Positions 33,946-42,277 of a stretch of 51,222 nt of DNA are shown here, piece by piece. The translations under genes were made by a program, and so were the position numbers. The stretch comes from Terriglobia bacterium (GTDB taxonomy: Bacteria; Acidobacteriota; UBA6911). The notes below the pieces were generated by a model. That model did no database searches. It worked only from the letters and a program-made list of their open reading frames with translations, and was not told the origin of the DNA. The stretch lies in assembly GCA_020072565.1 (NCBI GenBank), contig JAIQGI010000047.1, positions 1-51,222 on the forward strand, given 5' to 3'. Every line of letters begins with the position of its first letter. The stretch's first letter is position 1.

Positions 33946-35254
33946 ATTTTCAGGACTTCTCATCTCGCTGCTGGCAATTTGCGCCTCGGCTTCGGCTTCG
34001 GAATATGTGGGGCAGGAGGCTGCCAAGGCCGGGCGTACACTCACGCTGCGCGAGGCTGTTCGTCTGGCATTGGCGCGCGGGCCGGAAGTATATCTGGCGC
34101 AGGCGGAGGCGGCCAGGGCGGGAGAAGCGCTCCGTGAGACACGATCCCTGAACCTGCCACAAATCGTGACCGGCACCGGCCTCGCTTACAATACCGGTTT
34201 TCCTCTCAGCATAGAGGGTTCGGCGCCCTCGATCATCCAACTGGGAGCGAGCCAGTCGGTTCTCAGCAAGAAAAACAAGAATCTCGTTCGGGAGGCTGAG
34301 CAGGGGAACATAGCGAGCCAGGCGGGCCCGGATGGCGCGCGCAACGGACTGGTGGCCAGGACGATCCTGCTCTACAGCGAACTCCACCAGGCACGGCTGG
34401 CTATTCCTCTATTGGAACAACAGCGCGGGACTGCGTTAAAAAGCCGGCAGATCACCGAGGCGCTGTTGCAGGCCGGGAAGGCTCGCCCAGTCGATCTTAC
34501 TCTGGCGAAAATTGCGGCCGCGAGTCTCGAGCAGCAGCTGCTCGTCATGCAGGAACGAGTGCGCCTGGCCGAGGCCGGCCTGCGGGAGCTCACCGGGATT
34601 CCCGAGAACGAAGCGATCCGGACGGAGACACCTGAGATCAAGAGCGAGCTGCTGACACTTTCACCGGACCTCCTCTATCAGAGAGCTCTGGAAATCCACC
34701 CTGAGATCCGGGAGGCCGAAGCCACCCTGCGTGCGAAGGAATTCCATGTCGAGGTTGAGAGGGCCGAGCGCTATCCGCAGCTTACACTCGTCAGCCAATA
34801 CGCGCTCTTCAGCCGGGCAAACAATTATCAGGACTATTTCAACCGCTTCACGAGAAACAACTACATTCTGGGCCTTTCGATTCAAGTGCCGTTGTTCAAC
34901 GGATTCCGCACCGAGGCACGCATAGCGCAGAGCCGCCAGGATGTCGAAGTGGCCCGCCTCCGGCTGCAGCGCCTGAAGTCCGATCTGAAGCTGAGCCTGG
35001 AACGGAGCGCGAGCGATCTGCGCATTGCGAGTGGCGCAGCCGAGCTGGCGCACCTCGAAGTGGCTGCTTACGAAGAGAAGCTCAAGGTCAGCGAGACTTT
35101 AATGGAGGCGGGACGCATCGAGCCCGGAGCTCTGGACGCCGCCCGTGCCCAGCTCCTGGAAAAACTGGCTGCTGCGACAGAGGCCGAGAAAGCACTCCTC
35201 GAGCGGCAAGTGGCACTCCTGCAGGCTACGGGTTCCCTCGCCGCCCTCTTTTGA
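33938..35254 (+). CDS. TolC-family outer-membrane channel protein
   Basis: 438 residues, the normal OEP length. The signal peptide is at 1-22 (L-L-I-S-L-L-A-I-C-A-S-A-S-A-S). Two OEP repeats follow: T-L-R-E-A-V-R-L-A-L-A-R-G-P-E-V-Y and, from about residue 230, L-L-Y-Q-R-A-L-E-I-H-P-E-I-R-E-A-E. Long coiled-coil helices and the strand segment V-P-L-F-N-G-F-R-T-E-A-R-I-A form the trimeric beta-barrel. With the adaptor and permease it completes a three-part export route across both membranes. The start, ATG 33938, lies inside the permease stop (8-base overlap). Confidence 0.92.
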   Translation: MNKFSGLLISLLAICASASASEYVGQEAAKAGRTLTLREAVRLALARGPEVYLAQAEAARAGEALRETRSLNLPQIVTGTGLAYNTGFPLSIEGSAPSIIQLGASQSVLSKKNKNLVREAEQGNIASQAGPDGARNGLVARTILLYSELHQARLAIPLLEQQRGTALKSRQITEALLQAGKARPVDLTLAKIAAASLEQQLLVMQERVRLAEAGLRELTGIPENEAIRTETPEIKSELLTLSPDLLYQRALEIHPEIREAEATLRAKEFHVEVERAERYPQLTLVSQYALFSRANNYQDYFNRFTRNNYILGLSIQVPLFNGFRTEARIAQSRQDVEVARLRLQRLKSDLKLSLERSASDLRIASGAAELAHLEVAAYEEKLKVSETLMEAGRIEPGALDAARAQLLEKLAAATEAEKALLERQVALLQATGSLAALF

Positions 35255-35286
35255 ATTTGGATTTGGGACTGCGGATTTTGGATTGG
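35254..35286. repeat. GGATTTTGG interspersed repeat, copy 5
   Basis: GAATTTGGATTTGGGACTGC followed by GGATTTTGGATTGG, directly after the TolC-like stop. The rest of the 210-base convergent spacer holds no gene; a GGGcTTCC/GGAAaCCC palindrome lies near 35306. Confidence 0.5.
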
Positions 35287-35465
35287 ACTGGTTGGCGATT
35301 TGGGGGCTTCCGGGAAACCCAACCTCCGGCATCCGCGGTCGCGCCTGCGGCGCGGCAAAAGTTCCTGCACGCCGACCAGGACGGAACGGTCGGCGTCGGC
35401 CGGCGTTTTTCCGCGTCCAAAACTGCATTTCGGTCACACTTTCATGAATAATTCAGGGCTACCAT

Positions 35466-36329
35466 CTAGATGTGGAAGAATCGCATAGAGAGCGCTCTCA
35501 GTGCGATGGCGGTTTTTTCCGCAGCGGAGAGGCGGATGGCCGGGCCGAAGACGTCAAACCGGCGCTGGACGATCTTCCTGAGCAGGCGCTCGTATATCTG
35601 CATCATCGCCCACAGTGCCGGCCGGCTGGGGGCATGGACCAGGGGGAGCAGGGCGCGCGCCTGCGTGTAGTATTGCGAGGCCCGGTCGGTTTCAAAGGTC
35701 ATGAGTTCCTGGAAGCGCGCGTCGAAGACGCCACGCCGCAGGTCGTCAGGGGCGTAATGAAACCTCTCGAGGTCCTCTGCGGGAAGATAAATGCGGCCCA
35801 GGCCGGCGTCCTCCTTGATGTCGCGGAGAATGTTGGTGAGTTGGAACGCGATGCCGCAGTGCTCGGCGAGTTTTCTGGCGCGCTCCTCCGTGTAGCCGAA
35901 AATCTGCAGGCAGACCAGACCCACGGCGGATGCGACGTTGAAGCAGTACCGGTAAAGATCCGCAAAGGTTTCGTAGTGGCTGATGGTGAGATCCATCTCA
36001 GCGCCGTCGATGATCCAATGGAAATAGTCGGCGGGGATGGAATATCTCCGGACCGAGTCGTGGAAGGCAGGGAGAATCGGGGACCCGTCGAATTCCCCTT
36101 TCACCGCGGCGTTCAGTTGCGCGCGCCACATCTCCAGTGCCCTGCGCTTGTCGTCCAGGGCTCCTGATCCGTCGGAAATGTCGTCGCAGTAGCGCATAAA
36201 GGAGTAGACGGCGCAGAAGGCGCGCCTCTTCTCGGACGGGAGCACGGCGAAGGCGTAATAGAAGTTGCGCGCGCGACTGCGCGCGACCGCCTCGGCACTG
36301 CGATAGGATGCGGCAATCTCAGGATTCAA
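35466..36329 (-). CDS. hpnD: Squalene/phytoene synthase family, HpnD-like
   Basis: A head-to-head prenyltransferase of 287 residues from TTG 36329, which has GGAGG four bases upstream and matches the usual N-terminus. An in-frame GTG at 36422 would add 31 atypical residues. N-F-Y-Y-A-F is at 22-27. The two Asp-rich magnesium sites are D-D-I-S-D (49-53) and D-I-K-E-D (170-174). Q-L-T-N-I-L-R-D-I-K-E-D-A and R-I-Y-L-P-A-E-D-L are typical of HpnD presqualene-diphosphate synthase; phytoene synthase is the close alternative. It is the last gene of the isoprenoid-type minus-strand cluster. No hpnC, hpnE or shc gene is in the window. Confidence 0.85.
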   Translation of the reverse strand: MNPEIAASYRSAEAVARSRARNFYYAFAVLPSEKRRAFCAVYSFMRYCDDISDGSGALDDKRRALEMWRAQLNAAVKGEFDGSPILPAFHDSVRRYSIPADYFHWIIDGAEMDLTISHYETFADLYRYCFNVASAVGLVCLQIFGYTEERARKLAEHCGIAFQLTNILRDIKEDAGLGRIYLPAEDLERFHYAPDDLRRGVFDARFQELMTFETDRASQYYTQARALLPLVHAPSRPALWAMMQIYERLLRKIVQRRFDVFGPAIRLSAAEKTAIALRALSMRFFHI

Positions 36330-36472
36330 GCGGCCTCCGTCCCTGGGGTGCGGCAGCTTGCTGTGGTCGTTGCCAGGCGCGACAGCGGACAGGGACAGCC
36401 GGGCGCAAACACAATTGCGCACTGCGAGGCTTCCGCATCAACTTCGTTGCTGTCTGCACGAGGCATCAGCGT

Positions 36473-37534
36473 TCAGGGAATGATGGCGATCTTCAGGTCG
36501 CCGTTCCGGTTCAGGAGCCGTTCCAACACAGTGCCCAAAGATGCGAGACTCTCCTCGCCGGTGATGAGGGACGCGGCGCGCACCTGGCCCTGCCGAACGG
36601 TTTCCAGCGCTTCATGGATGTGACGCGGCGTGTGGTGAAAAGTCGCCTTGATCGTGATCTCCGAGTAATGAATGAGTGTGCTGTCGAGCGGGATGTGCGT
36701 GCCCGACGGACACCCGCCGAACAGGTTGATGGTACCCCCGCGGCGCACCATGCCCATGGCCTGCTGCCAGGTCTCTCTCGAGCCGACGGCCTCAATGACC
36801 ACATCCGCTCCGCGCCGGCCGTCTGTGAAGTTGCGCACCTGCTCGATCACGTTCGAGTGTGTGGAATCGACGACATAATCGGCGCCCATTCTGGCGGCGA
36901 GTGCGAGCTGATTGGGTCTCTTGCCTGCGGCGATCACGATTGCGCCGAGGTTTTTGAGCAGCTGCACGAACATGAGGCCGATGGGACCCATGCCGATGAT
37001 CACGACCATGTCGCCTTCGGCGATCCCGGTCTCTTCGATACCACGCAGAACGCATGCCAGCGGCTCCACCATCGCCGCTTCGCTGAAGCTGAGATTGTCA
37101 GGCAGGATCAACAGATTCTGGCGCACGATCCGTTCGGGAATCTTGATGAACTCGGCGTAAGCCCCGTTCAGGAACTGCAGATCCTGGCACAGGTTCGCCA
37201 GGTGTTTTCTGCAGAAGAAGCAGTTGTTGCAGGGAGCCGAGTTGGCCGCCACCACCCTCATGCCGGGAGTGAAGCTTTCAACCCCCGGTCCCACCTCCTC
37301 GACGACTCCAGCCAACTCATGGCCGAAAACCGACGGTGGCGCGATCATGCGCGCATGAAAGCCCTGGCGGTAGACCTTCAAATCCGTGCCGCAAGTCAGG
37401 GCGGCTCTGATTCTGACCAGGACCTCGCCGTGTGCGACACGAGGGATCGGGATCTGTTCTATGCGGACGTCCCGCTTCCCATACAGAACCGCCGCAGTCA
37501 TCTTCTCCCTAGTAACCTTGATCAGTTCTCTCAT
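36473..37534 (-). CDS. Zinc-dependent alcohol dehydrogenase (MDR family), second copy
   Basis: A 353-residue medium-chain dehydrogenase. Catalytic zinc ligands are Cys48 (T-C-G-T-D) and His72-Glu73 (G-H-E). The four-cysteine structural zinc loop is Cys102, 105, 108 and 116. The NAD(P) loop is I-G-M-G-P-I-G-L-M. The ATG overlaps the stop of the preceding dehydrogenase (ATGA), so both are made together. The two differ too much to be a recent duplication. Sorbitol/threonine-type dehydrogenases look similar; the position between hpnA-like and hpnD-like genes suggests work on a sugar or polyol side chain, which is inference. Confidence 0.88.
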   Translation of the reverse strand: MRELIKVTREKMTAAVLYGKRDVRIEQIPIPRVAHGEVLVRIRAALTCGTDLKVYRQGFHARMIAPPSVFGHELAGVVEEVGPGVESFTPGMRVVAANSAPCNNCFFCRKHLANLCQDLQFLNGAYAEFIKIPERIVRQNLLILPDNLSFSEAAMVEPLACVLRGIEETGIAEGDMVVIIGMGPIGLMFVQLLKNLGAIVIAAGKRPNQLALAARMGADYVVDSTHSNVIEQVRNFTDGRRGADVVIEAVGSRETWQQAMGMVRRGGTINLFGGCPSGTHIPLDSTLIHYSEITIKATFHHTPRHIHEALETVRQGQVRAASLITGEESLASLGTVLERLLNRNGDLKIAIIP

Positions 37535-38637
37535 GGCTGTACTATGACCTTTAGTGAGTCCTCTGACGGATGAGATGCAACGTGGATCGCCTCAGCGAAC
37601 CGCTCCAATGGCAGGCGGTGGCTGATGAGCCGCGCGACGTTGATCCTTCTGCTGAATATCAGGTCGGCGGCTTTCTCCTGCAACTCCACCGAGGAACTAT
37701 AGCTGCCGATCAACTGTTTTTCCTCCACGCAGATGCGCGATGCGTCGACGGGAATCATTTCACCCGGAACGGTATTGGCGAACAGCAGAATCCGCCCGCC
37801 CCTGCGCACCAGGCCCTGCGCGGCACTGATGGTCCGCGAATCTGCAGTCGCGATAATGGCCAGATCTGCCCCGCGGCCGTCGGTGAGTGCCGCAATGGCC
37901 GACCCGATGTCGTCATGCTTGGGATTCAAGGCCGACCGGGCACCCAGTTGCTTCGATATTTCGAGACGACTCTGAATGAAATCGAGCCCGATTACCTGGG
38001 CACCCTCGATCACAGACGCCTGCATCAAGAGGAGCCCCACAGGCCCCTGTCCGAAAATGACCACGACCTCTCCTGCCTCCAGCGCCGCGGTCTCCAGGGC
38101 TTTGAGGCAGGTATTGAGAGGCTCCAGGAAGCTGGCTTCCTCGAAGCCGACACCATTCGGCAGCGCGACCGTTCCTGCATCCACGATCCAATCCATAACC
38201 CGTACATATGCGGCGAATCCGCCGCCGGCAGGTTCGAAGCCGGCGGTCGTGCCGGTACGCCGGTAATGCTCACACTGCGAGAAGAATTTCTTCCGGCAAT
38301 AGAAGCAGTGCCGGCAGGGAACATGGTGATACACCGCCACACGATCCCCGGGCGCGAACCTGGTCATCCGCCTGCCCGCGCGGACGACCGTTCCGGCAAT
38401 CTCGTGGCCGAAGATCCTGGGCGGTTTCACCAGGCCCAATTCAATCTTCTTGAGATCCGTGCCGCAGACCCCGCACGAGTGAACGCGGACCAGCAGCTCC
38501 CGATCCGCGATCTGCGGCACCGGAACCGTCTCAAGCGTCATGCGATTCGCTCCGCGATAGACCGCCGCCCGCATCTCGGCCGGCACAGCCAGCTTGATCG
38601 GATCGGTCTCGCTAACAACAGCATTCAGTTTCCGCAT
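37531..38637 (-). CDS. Zinc-dependent alcohol dehydrogenase (MDR family), first copy
   Basis: 368 residues from ATG 38637 (GAGG about 9 bases upstream); the open frame runs on to 38820 but inside hpnA. Catalytic ligands are Cys58 (C-G-V-C-G-T-D) and His78-Glu79. The structural zinc cysteines are 108, 111, 114 and 122. The cofactor loop is I-F-G-Q-G-P-V-G-L-L. It sits 31 bases after the hpnA-like gene and overlaps the next dehydrogenase by 4 bases. The substrate is unknown; both enzymes keep all zinc ligands, so both should be active. Confidence 0.88.
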   Translation of the reverse strand: MRKLNAVVSETDPIKLAVPAEMRAAVYRGANRMTLETVPVPQIADRELLVRVHSCGVCGTDLKKIELGLVKPPRIFGHEIAGTVVRAGRRMTRFAPGDRVAVYHHVPCRHCFYCRKKFFSQCEHYRRTGTTAGFEPAGGGFAAYVRVMDWIVDAGTVALPNGVGFEEASFLEPLNTCLKALETAALEAGEVVVIFGQGPVGLLLMQASVIEGAQVIGLDFIQSRLEISKQLGARSALNPKHDDIGSAIAALTDGRGADLAIIATADSRTISAAQGLVRRGGRILLFANTVPGEMIPVDASRICVEEKQLIGSYSSSVELQEKAADLIFSRRINVARLISHRLPLERFAEAIHVASHPSEDSLKVIVQP

Positions 38638-38668
38638 CGAGTTCCAACCTCGGGTGCCTCGCCCGGAA

Positions 38669-39712
38669 TCATGCTGTCCCGGCGCGCAGGTTCGAGATGC
38701 GATCCTGTGCCGAACCCGGATGCCAGCCGTGACGGAAATATTCGACGGCTTTGCGCAGAGCCTGCTCGGCGGGCCTGGGATCGTAACCCAGTTCGCGGCG
38801 CGCCTTGTCGCTGCTGACATACATCTTGTACCGAGCCATCCTGACGCCGTCCAAAGGGATGGACGGTTCCCGGCGGAGGATGGTTCCCAGGAAAAACTGG
38901 TTCATATAGGCGGCGATTAAGGCCACCGTCCATGGCATCGGGAGCCTGGGCATGCGCCGGCCGCAGATGTGCGCGAGAGTCTGCAGGATCTCCCGAAGAC
39001 TCATGTTTTCTCCGCCCAATATGTACCTCTGTCCGATCCGCCCCTTGCGCTCGGCCAGGAGGTGACCCTGTGCCACATCTTCTACATCCACGATGTTCAG
39101 CCCGGTGTCCACATAAGCCGGCAAACGCCCACGCAGAAAATCGAGAATCACCTTTCCTGTCGGCGTCGGCTTGATATCTCCCGTGCCCACAGGTGTGGTT
39201 GGATTGACGATCACCACCGGGAGGCCTTCATGCGCGAACTCGTGCGCGACCTGTTCGGCCATGAATTTCGACCGTTTGTAGTGGCCGATCATGTCGTCAA
39301 GTGCTACGGGCGTGTCCTCGTCGGTAGGGACGCCATCCGCCCGCATGCCGATCGCCCCGACTGTGCTGGTGTAAATTACTTTCTCGACTCCAGCTTCACA
39401 ACAGGCCGACAACAGGTTCCTGGTCCCGGCTACGTTACTCTCATAAATCTCCTGAGGGTTTCGAGCCCAGAGACGATAGTCGGCCGCGATGTGATAAACC
39501 CAGCGACACCCCTGCACGCACCGCACCAGAGAACTTGCTTCCCTGAGGTCCCCCACAACGATTTCGCAGCCCAGCCCTTCGACGTTGTGCGCAGGACTCG
39601 ATTGGCGCGCGAGGATGTGCACGCGGTCTCCCCGCATGCGCAGCAGACGAACCACGTGGCTGCCGATGAATCCGGTCGCGCCGGTCACGAATGTGAAATC
39701 GTCGGGCATCAC
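38669..39712 (-). CDS. hpnA: HpnA-like NAD-dependent sugar epimerase/dehydratase
   Basis: 347 residues, the usual length of hopanoid-associated sugar epimerases. The Rossmann motif T-G-A-T-G-F-I-G is at 10-17, and the extended-SDR catalytic Y-x-x-x-K is Tyr145-Lys149 (H-Y-K-R-S-K-F). Characteristic HpnA phrases are A-A-D-Y-R-L-W-A-R-N-P, N-P-T-T-P-V-G-T-G-D-I-K-P-T-P-T-G, D-T-G-L-N-I-V-D-V-E-D-V-A-Q-G-H and I-L-G-G-E-N-M-S-L-R-E-I-L. In known clusters this enzyme is associated with hopanoid side-chain sugars. It begins 180 bases after ispH. Confidence 0.92.
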   Translation of the reverse strand: MMPDDFTFVTGATGFIGSHVVRLLRMRGDRVHILARQSSPAHNVEGLGCEIVVGDLREASSLVRCVQGCRWVYHIAADYRLWARNPQEIYESNVAGTRNLLSACCEAGVEKVIYTSTVGAIGMRADGVPTDEDTPVALDDMIGHYKRSKFMAEQVAHEFAHEGLPVVIVNPTTPVGTGDIKPTPTGKVILDFLRGRLPAYVDTGLNIVDVEDVAQGHLLAERKGRIGQRYILGGENMSLREILQTLAHICGRRMPRLPMPWTVALIAAYMNQFFLGTILRREPSIPLDGVRMARYKMYVSSDKARRELGYDPRPAEQALRKAVEYFRHGWHPGSAQDRISNLRAGTA

Positions 39713-39892
39713 GACTCCCTGGGTTCCTGCCTGAATGCGCGTCGATACTTTACGCTGTCCGGCTCTCGATGCGCACGACTATTTTCTGTCAGTGCAGATC
39801 GGCGAGCGATCATGGGCCGATTGCAAACTGCTGAAACGCGACGTCTGGTTCGACGCAATTTCGGATGCCGGAAGACCCGCCCACACGGCCAT

Positions 39893-40858
39893 TCATCCGG
39901 GCACCCTCTCCGGGCGTGCCAGCTCGGGCGGCAGTGCGAACTCCACATCTTCGCTGATACTGCCCACGATCTCGACCTCAGGGTAACCGACTGCGCTCAA
40001 ATAACGCAGCACTCTTTCGACGAGCCCTTCGGGCGCAGAGGCTCCCGCCGTCAGGCCGACGCTGCGAATTCCCGTGAGCCAGCCGGGCCGGATGCTTTCG
40101 ATATCGTCGATGAGATAAGCGGGCGCTCCCTGGCTCTGAGCTACTTCGACCAGGCGACGGGAGTTGGAGCTGTTGGCGGAACCCACAACCAGAATGACCT
40201 CCGCCTTCTTTGCCAACTCGAGCACAGCCGCCTGTCGGTTTTGGGTCGCATAGCAGATATCTTCGGATGACGGGCCGTGGATCTTGGGAAATCTGTGTCT
40301 CAGCCGCTCGATAATGTGCCTGGTGTCATCCAGGCTCAATGTGGTCTGGGTCAGGTAAGCCACCATGTCGGGGTCCGGCACCTCCAGGCTATCCACTTCC
40401 TCGGCAGAAGCGAGGACTCTGATGGAGCCCGGAGCTTCGCCGAGTGTGCCGATGACTTCATCATGATCCGCGTGGCCAATCAGGATAATGGTGTAGCCTT
40501 CACGGGCATATTTGATCGCTTCCAGGTGCACTTTGGTCACAAGCGGGCAGGTGGCGTCGATGACTTTCAGCTGGCGTCGCTGTGCCTCCGCTCTTACCTC
40601 GGGAGAGACCCCGTGGGCGCTGAAAATAACGCGGTTTCCGGGCGGAACCTCCTCGAGGTGATCTATGAAAATCGTACCCTTCTGCCTCAACTCGTTGACG
40701 ACATATTTGTTGTGGACTATCTCGCGTCTGACGTAAAGAGGCAGGCCGAAGCGTGCCAGGGCAAGGTTCACGATATCGATCGCCCTGACCACTCCCGCAC
40801 AAAATCCGCGCGGGAATGCCAGCAACACTTTTCCCTGCAGACCGTTACTCTCACTCAT
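39893..40858 (-). CDS. ispH: 4-hydroxy-3-methylbut-2-enyl diphosphate reductase
   Basis: The last enzyme of the MEP pathway, an iron-sulfur protein making isopentenyl and dimethylallyl diphosphate. 321 residues from ATG 40858 (ATG 40873 is the alternative). Cluster cysteines are Cys20 (R-G-F-C-A-G-V), Cys104 (D-A-T-C-P-L-V) and Cys202 (D-I-C-Y-A-T-Q-N-R). Also conserved are H-N-K-Y-V-V, A-H-G-V-S and S-A-N-S-S-N-S-R-R-L. It supplies the C5 units used downstream by the HpnD-like synthase and by uppS. Confidence 0.97.
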   Translation of the reverse strand: MSESNGLQGKVLLAFPRGFCAGVVRAIDIVNLALARFGLPLYVRREIVHNKYVVNELRQKGTIFIDHLEEVPPGNRVIFSAHGVSPEVRAEAQRRQLKVIDATCPLVTKVHLEAIKYAREGYTIILIGHADHDEVIGTLGEAPGSIRVLASAEEVDSLEVPDPDMVAYLTQTTLSLDDTRHIIERLRHRFPKIHGPSSEDICYATQNRQAAVLELAKKAEVILVVGSANSSNSRRLVEVAQSQGAPAYLIDDIESIRPGWLTGIRSVGLTAGASAPEGLVERVLRYLSAVGYPEVEIVGSISEDVEFALPPELARPERVPG

Positions 40859-40952
40859 GTCGCCCCAAATCATATTCTCAGGTTTTCGCTATGGCAAGGC
40901 CTTTTACCCTTACCCCGTGCCGTAGATGTCGGTCTTCAGGATTCTGCAATTT

Positions 40953-41879
40953 CTAGGAGCGAATAAGCTTAGGGCCCGCCGTTGCGTTCTGTTCGCGCGC
41001 GTGCATACAGGCCAGGACAGTTACCGAAGCAATCAGGACGATGGAGCCCAAAAGCTGAATACCCGACAGCCGGACATCAAGGATCATCCAGTTCACGGCC
41101 ACAGCCGTGACCGGGAAAGCCAGTTCACAGATCGAGGCAATCGAGGCAATGGTCGACTGCAGTCCTTTGTAATAGATCAGCAGCGCGGCCAGACCGGGGA
41201 TCAGTGCCATCCCGACGACACCGGAAACTGAGGAAAGACCGGACGGGAGTCCGCGTTGCATGCCAGGTTGCAGGTAGTAGAGGATTACGAGCGCGGGGAG
41301 GGCAAAGAGAAAACGCAGCGCCGTCAAAAATGGCGTTGAGATCTTCGACACTACGCAACGGCCGCAAACTGTTGCACTCCCCCAGAGCGCGGCGGCGGCG
41401 ATCGCGCTCAGAACAATCGCCGGGTGGCCGGGGTTCAGCGGGAGGCCCGTATGCCAATCCGGAGTCGACATCAGATATGCGCCGGCTATGGCGGCGGCAA
41501 AGCATGGCCAGAACCATCGCGCCGGGCGTTCCCCCAGAAATATCCGTGCCAGCAGCACCGTGAACAGGGGTTGCGTCTTTTGCAGGAGGATGACCACGCT
41601 CGGGTTGCCGTATTTCACTGCAAGTGTGAACAAGCTTGTGGCCGCGACCGACCCGCCGAGCGCGATGAAGAGCAGCGCTGCGTAATCGCGTCCGCTGAGA
41701 TGGAGAAACTCACTGCGGAATCTGAGTACGACGGGAAGCATCACCAGGGAGAGGACGCAGTGCTCCAGCAGCACGATCGTCAGCGGAGACAACACGCCCG
41801 TCAGCGGACGGCGGAACAAAGCATCCGTGCCCCAGAGCGCCGCCCCTAAGATCACTAGCAGTGCCGAATATCTCTTCAA
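40953..41879 (-). CDS. EamA/DMT-family transporter
   Basis: 308 residues in ten hydrophobic helices forming two EamA repeats (G-A-A-L-W-G-T-D-A-L and A-A-A-L-W-G-S-A-T-V, each starting a repeat). The drug/metabolite superfamily exports small molecules. The first gene of the leftward group, it ends 94 bases before ispH, so it may be co-transcribed, but a role in isoprenoid metabolism is not implied. The substrate cannot be read from the sequence. The 243 bases between this gene and the tRNA hold no other gene that I can support. Confidence 0.88.
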   Translation of the reverse strand: MKRYSALLVILGAALWGTDALFRRPLTGVLSPLTIVLLEHCVLSLVMLPVVLRFRSEFLHLSGRDYAALLFIALGGSVAATSLFTLAVKYGNPSVVILLQKTQPLFTVLLARIFLGERPARWFWPCFAAAIAGAYLMSTPDWHTGLPLNPGHPAIVLSAIAAAALWGSATVCGRCVVSKISTPFLTALRFLFALPALVILYYLQPGMQRGLPSGLSSVSGVVGMALIPGLAALLIYYKGLQSTIASIASICELAFPVTAVAVNWMILDVRLSGIQLLGSIVLIASVTVLACMHAREQNATAGPKLIRS

Positions 41880-42076
41880 CCGACAACCCCGCTGCCAGCG
41901 CTGATGCTAGCACGGAATTGTCGGCAACCAGAAACCTTAGCCACCGCCGACATCGGTCCTGCGTGAGGAGAAGCGCGAGGACAAGCTCCGCGATCTCAGC
42001 GCCATTTGCGCAGAAATTTCTTGGATACAGGCAGGGTGTGCAGCTTCGGAATCGCAGAAAGAGCAGGCACTTCCGG

Positions 42077-42106
42077 TTGACGCATCGCGGCCTGGTTTGG
42101 TAGTAT
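42077..42106 (+). promoter_or_regulatory. Promoter of tRNA-Glu
   Basis: TTGACG (42077-42082), an 18-base spacer, then TAGTAT (42101-42106). Transcription would begin near 42113, ten bases before the mature tRNA. Confidence 0.55.
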
Positions 42107-42122
42107 GCGCCAGTTCCGCAGA

Positions 42123-42198
42123 GGCGCTATCGTCTAGGGGACTAGGACGGGTGGTTCTCAGCCATCAAACCAGGGTTCGAATCCCTGTAGCGCTACCA
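42123..42198 (+). tRNA. tRNA-Glu (anticodon CTC), CCA encoded
   Basis: 76 bases fold as a full cloverleaf. The acceptor GGCGCTA pairs with TAGCGCT (one G-T pair), then A-CCA. The D-arm is GTC-TAGGGGACTAG-GAC. The anticodon stem GGTGG/CCATC holds loop TTCTCAG with anticodon CTC at 42157-42159, reading GAG. The T-arm is CAGGG-TTCGAAT-CCCTG. The 3' half is a classic attachment site for integrative elements, and element debris starts just downstream. No second copy of the tRNA 3' end is seen in the window. Confidence 0.96.
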
Positions 42199-42277
42199 GG
42201 ACTTACAGGTTTTCCCAAAATCGCGGGTGTGGAAATGGGTGGGGAATTTTCCAAGGTTTCTGCGGACACGTGCTCCC

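Noticed and set aside
36308-40270. Three long plus-strand open frames (about 415-433 codons) over 36308-37573, 37570-38817 and 38969-40270
   Set aside because: They are antisense to dehydrogenases, hpnA and ispH whose catalytic motifs are intact; their translations are Arg/His/Pro-rich with no domain, as expected from GC-rich third positions.
40953-41879. EamA transporter as part of the hopanoid cluster
   Set aside because: Same direction and close, but the family is broad and nothing in the sequence ties it to isoprenoids.
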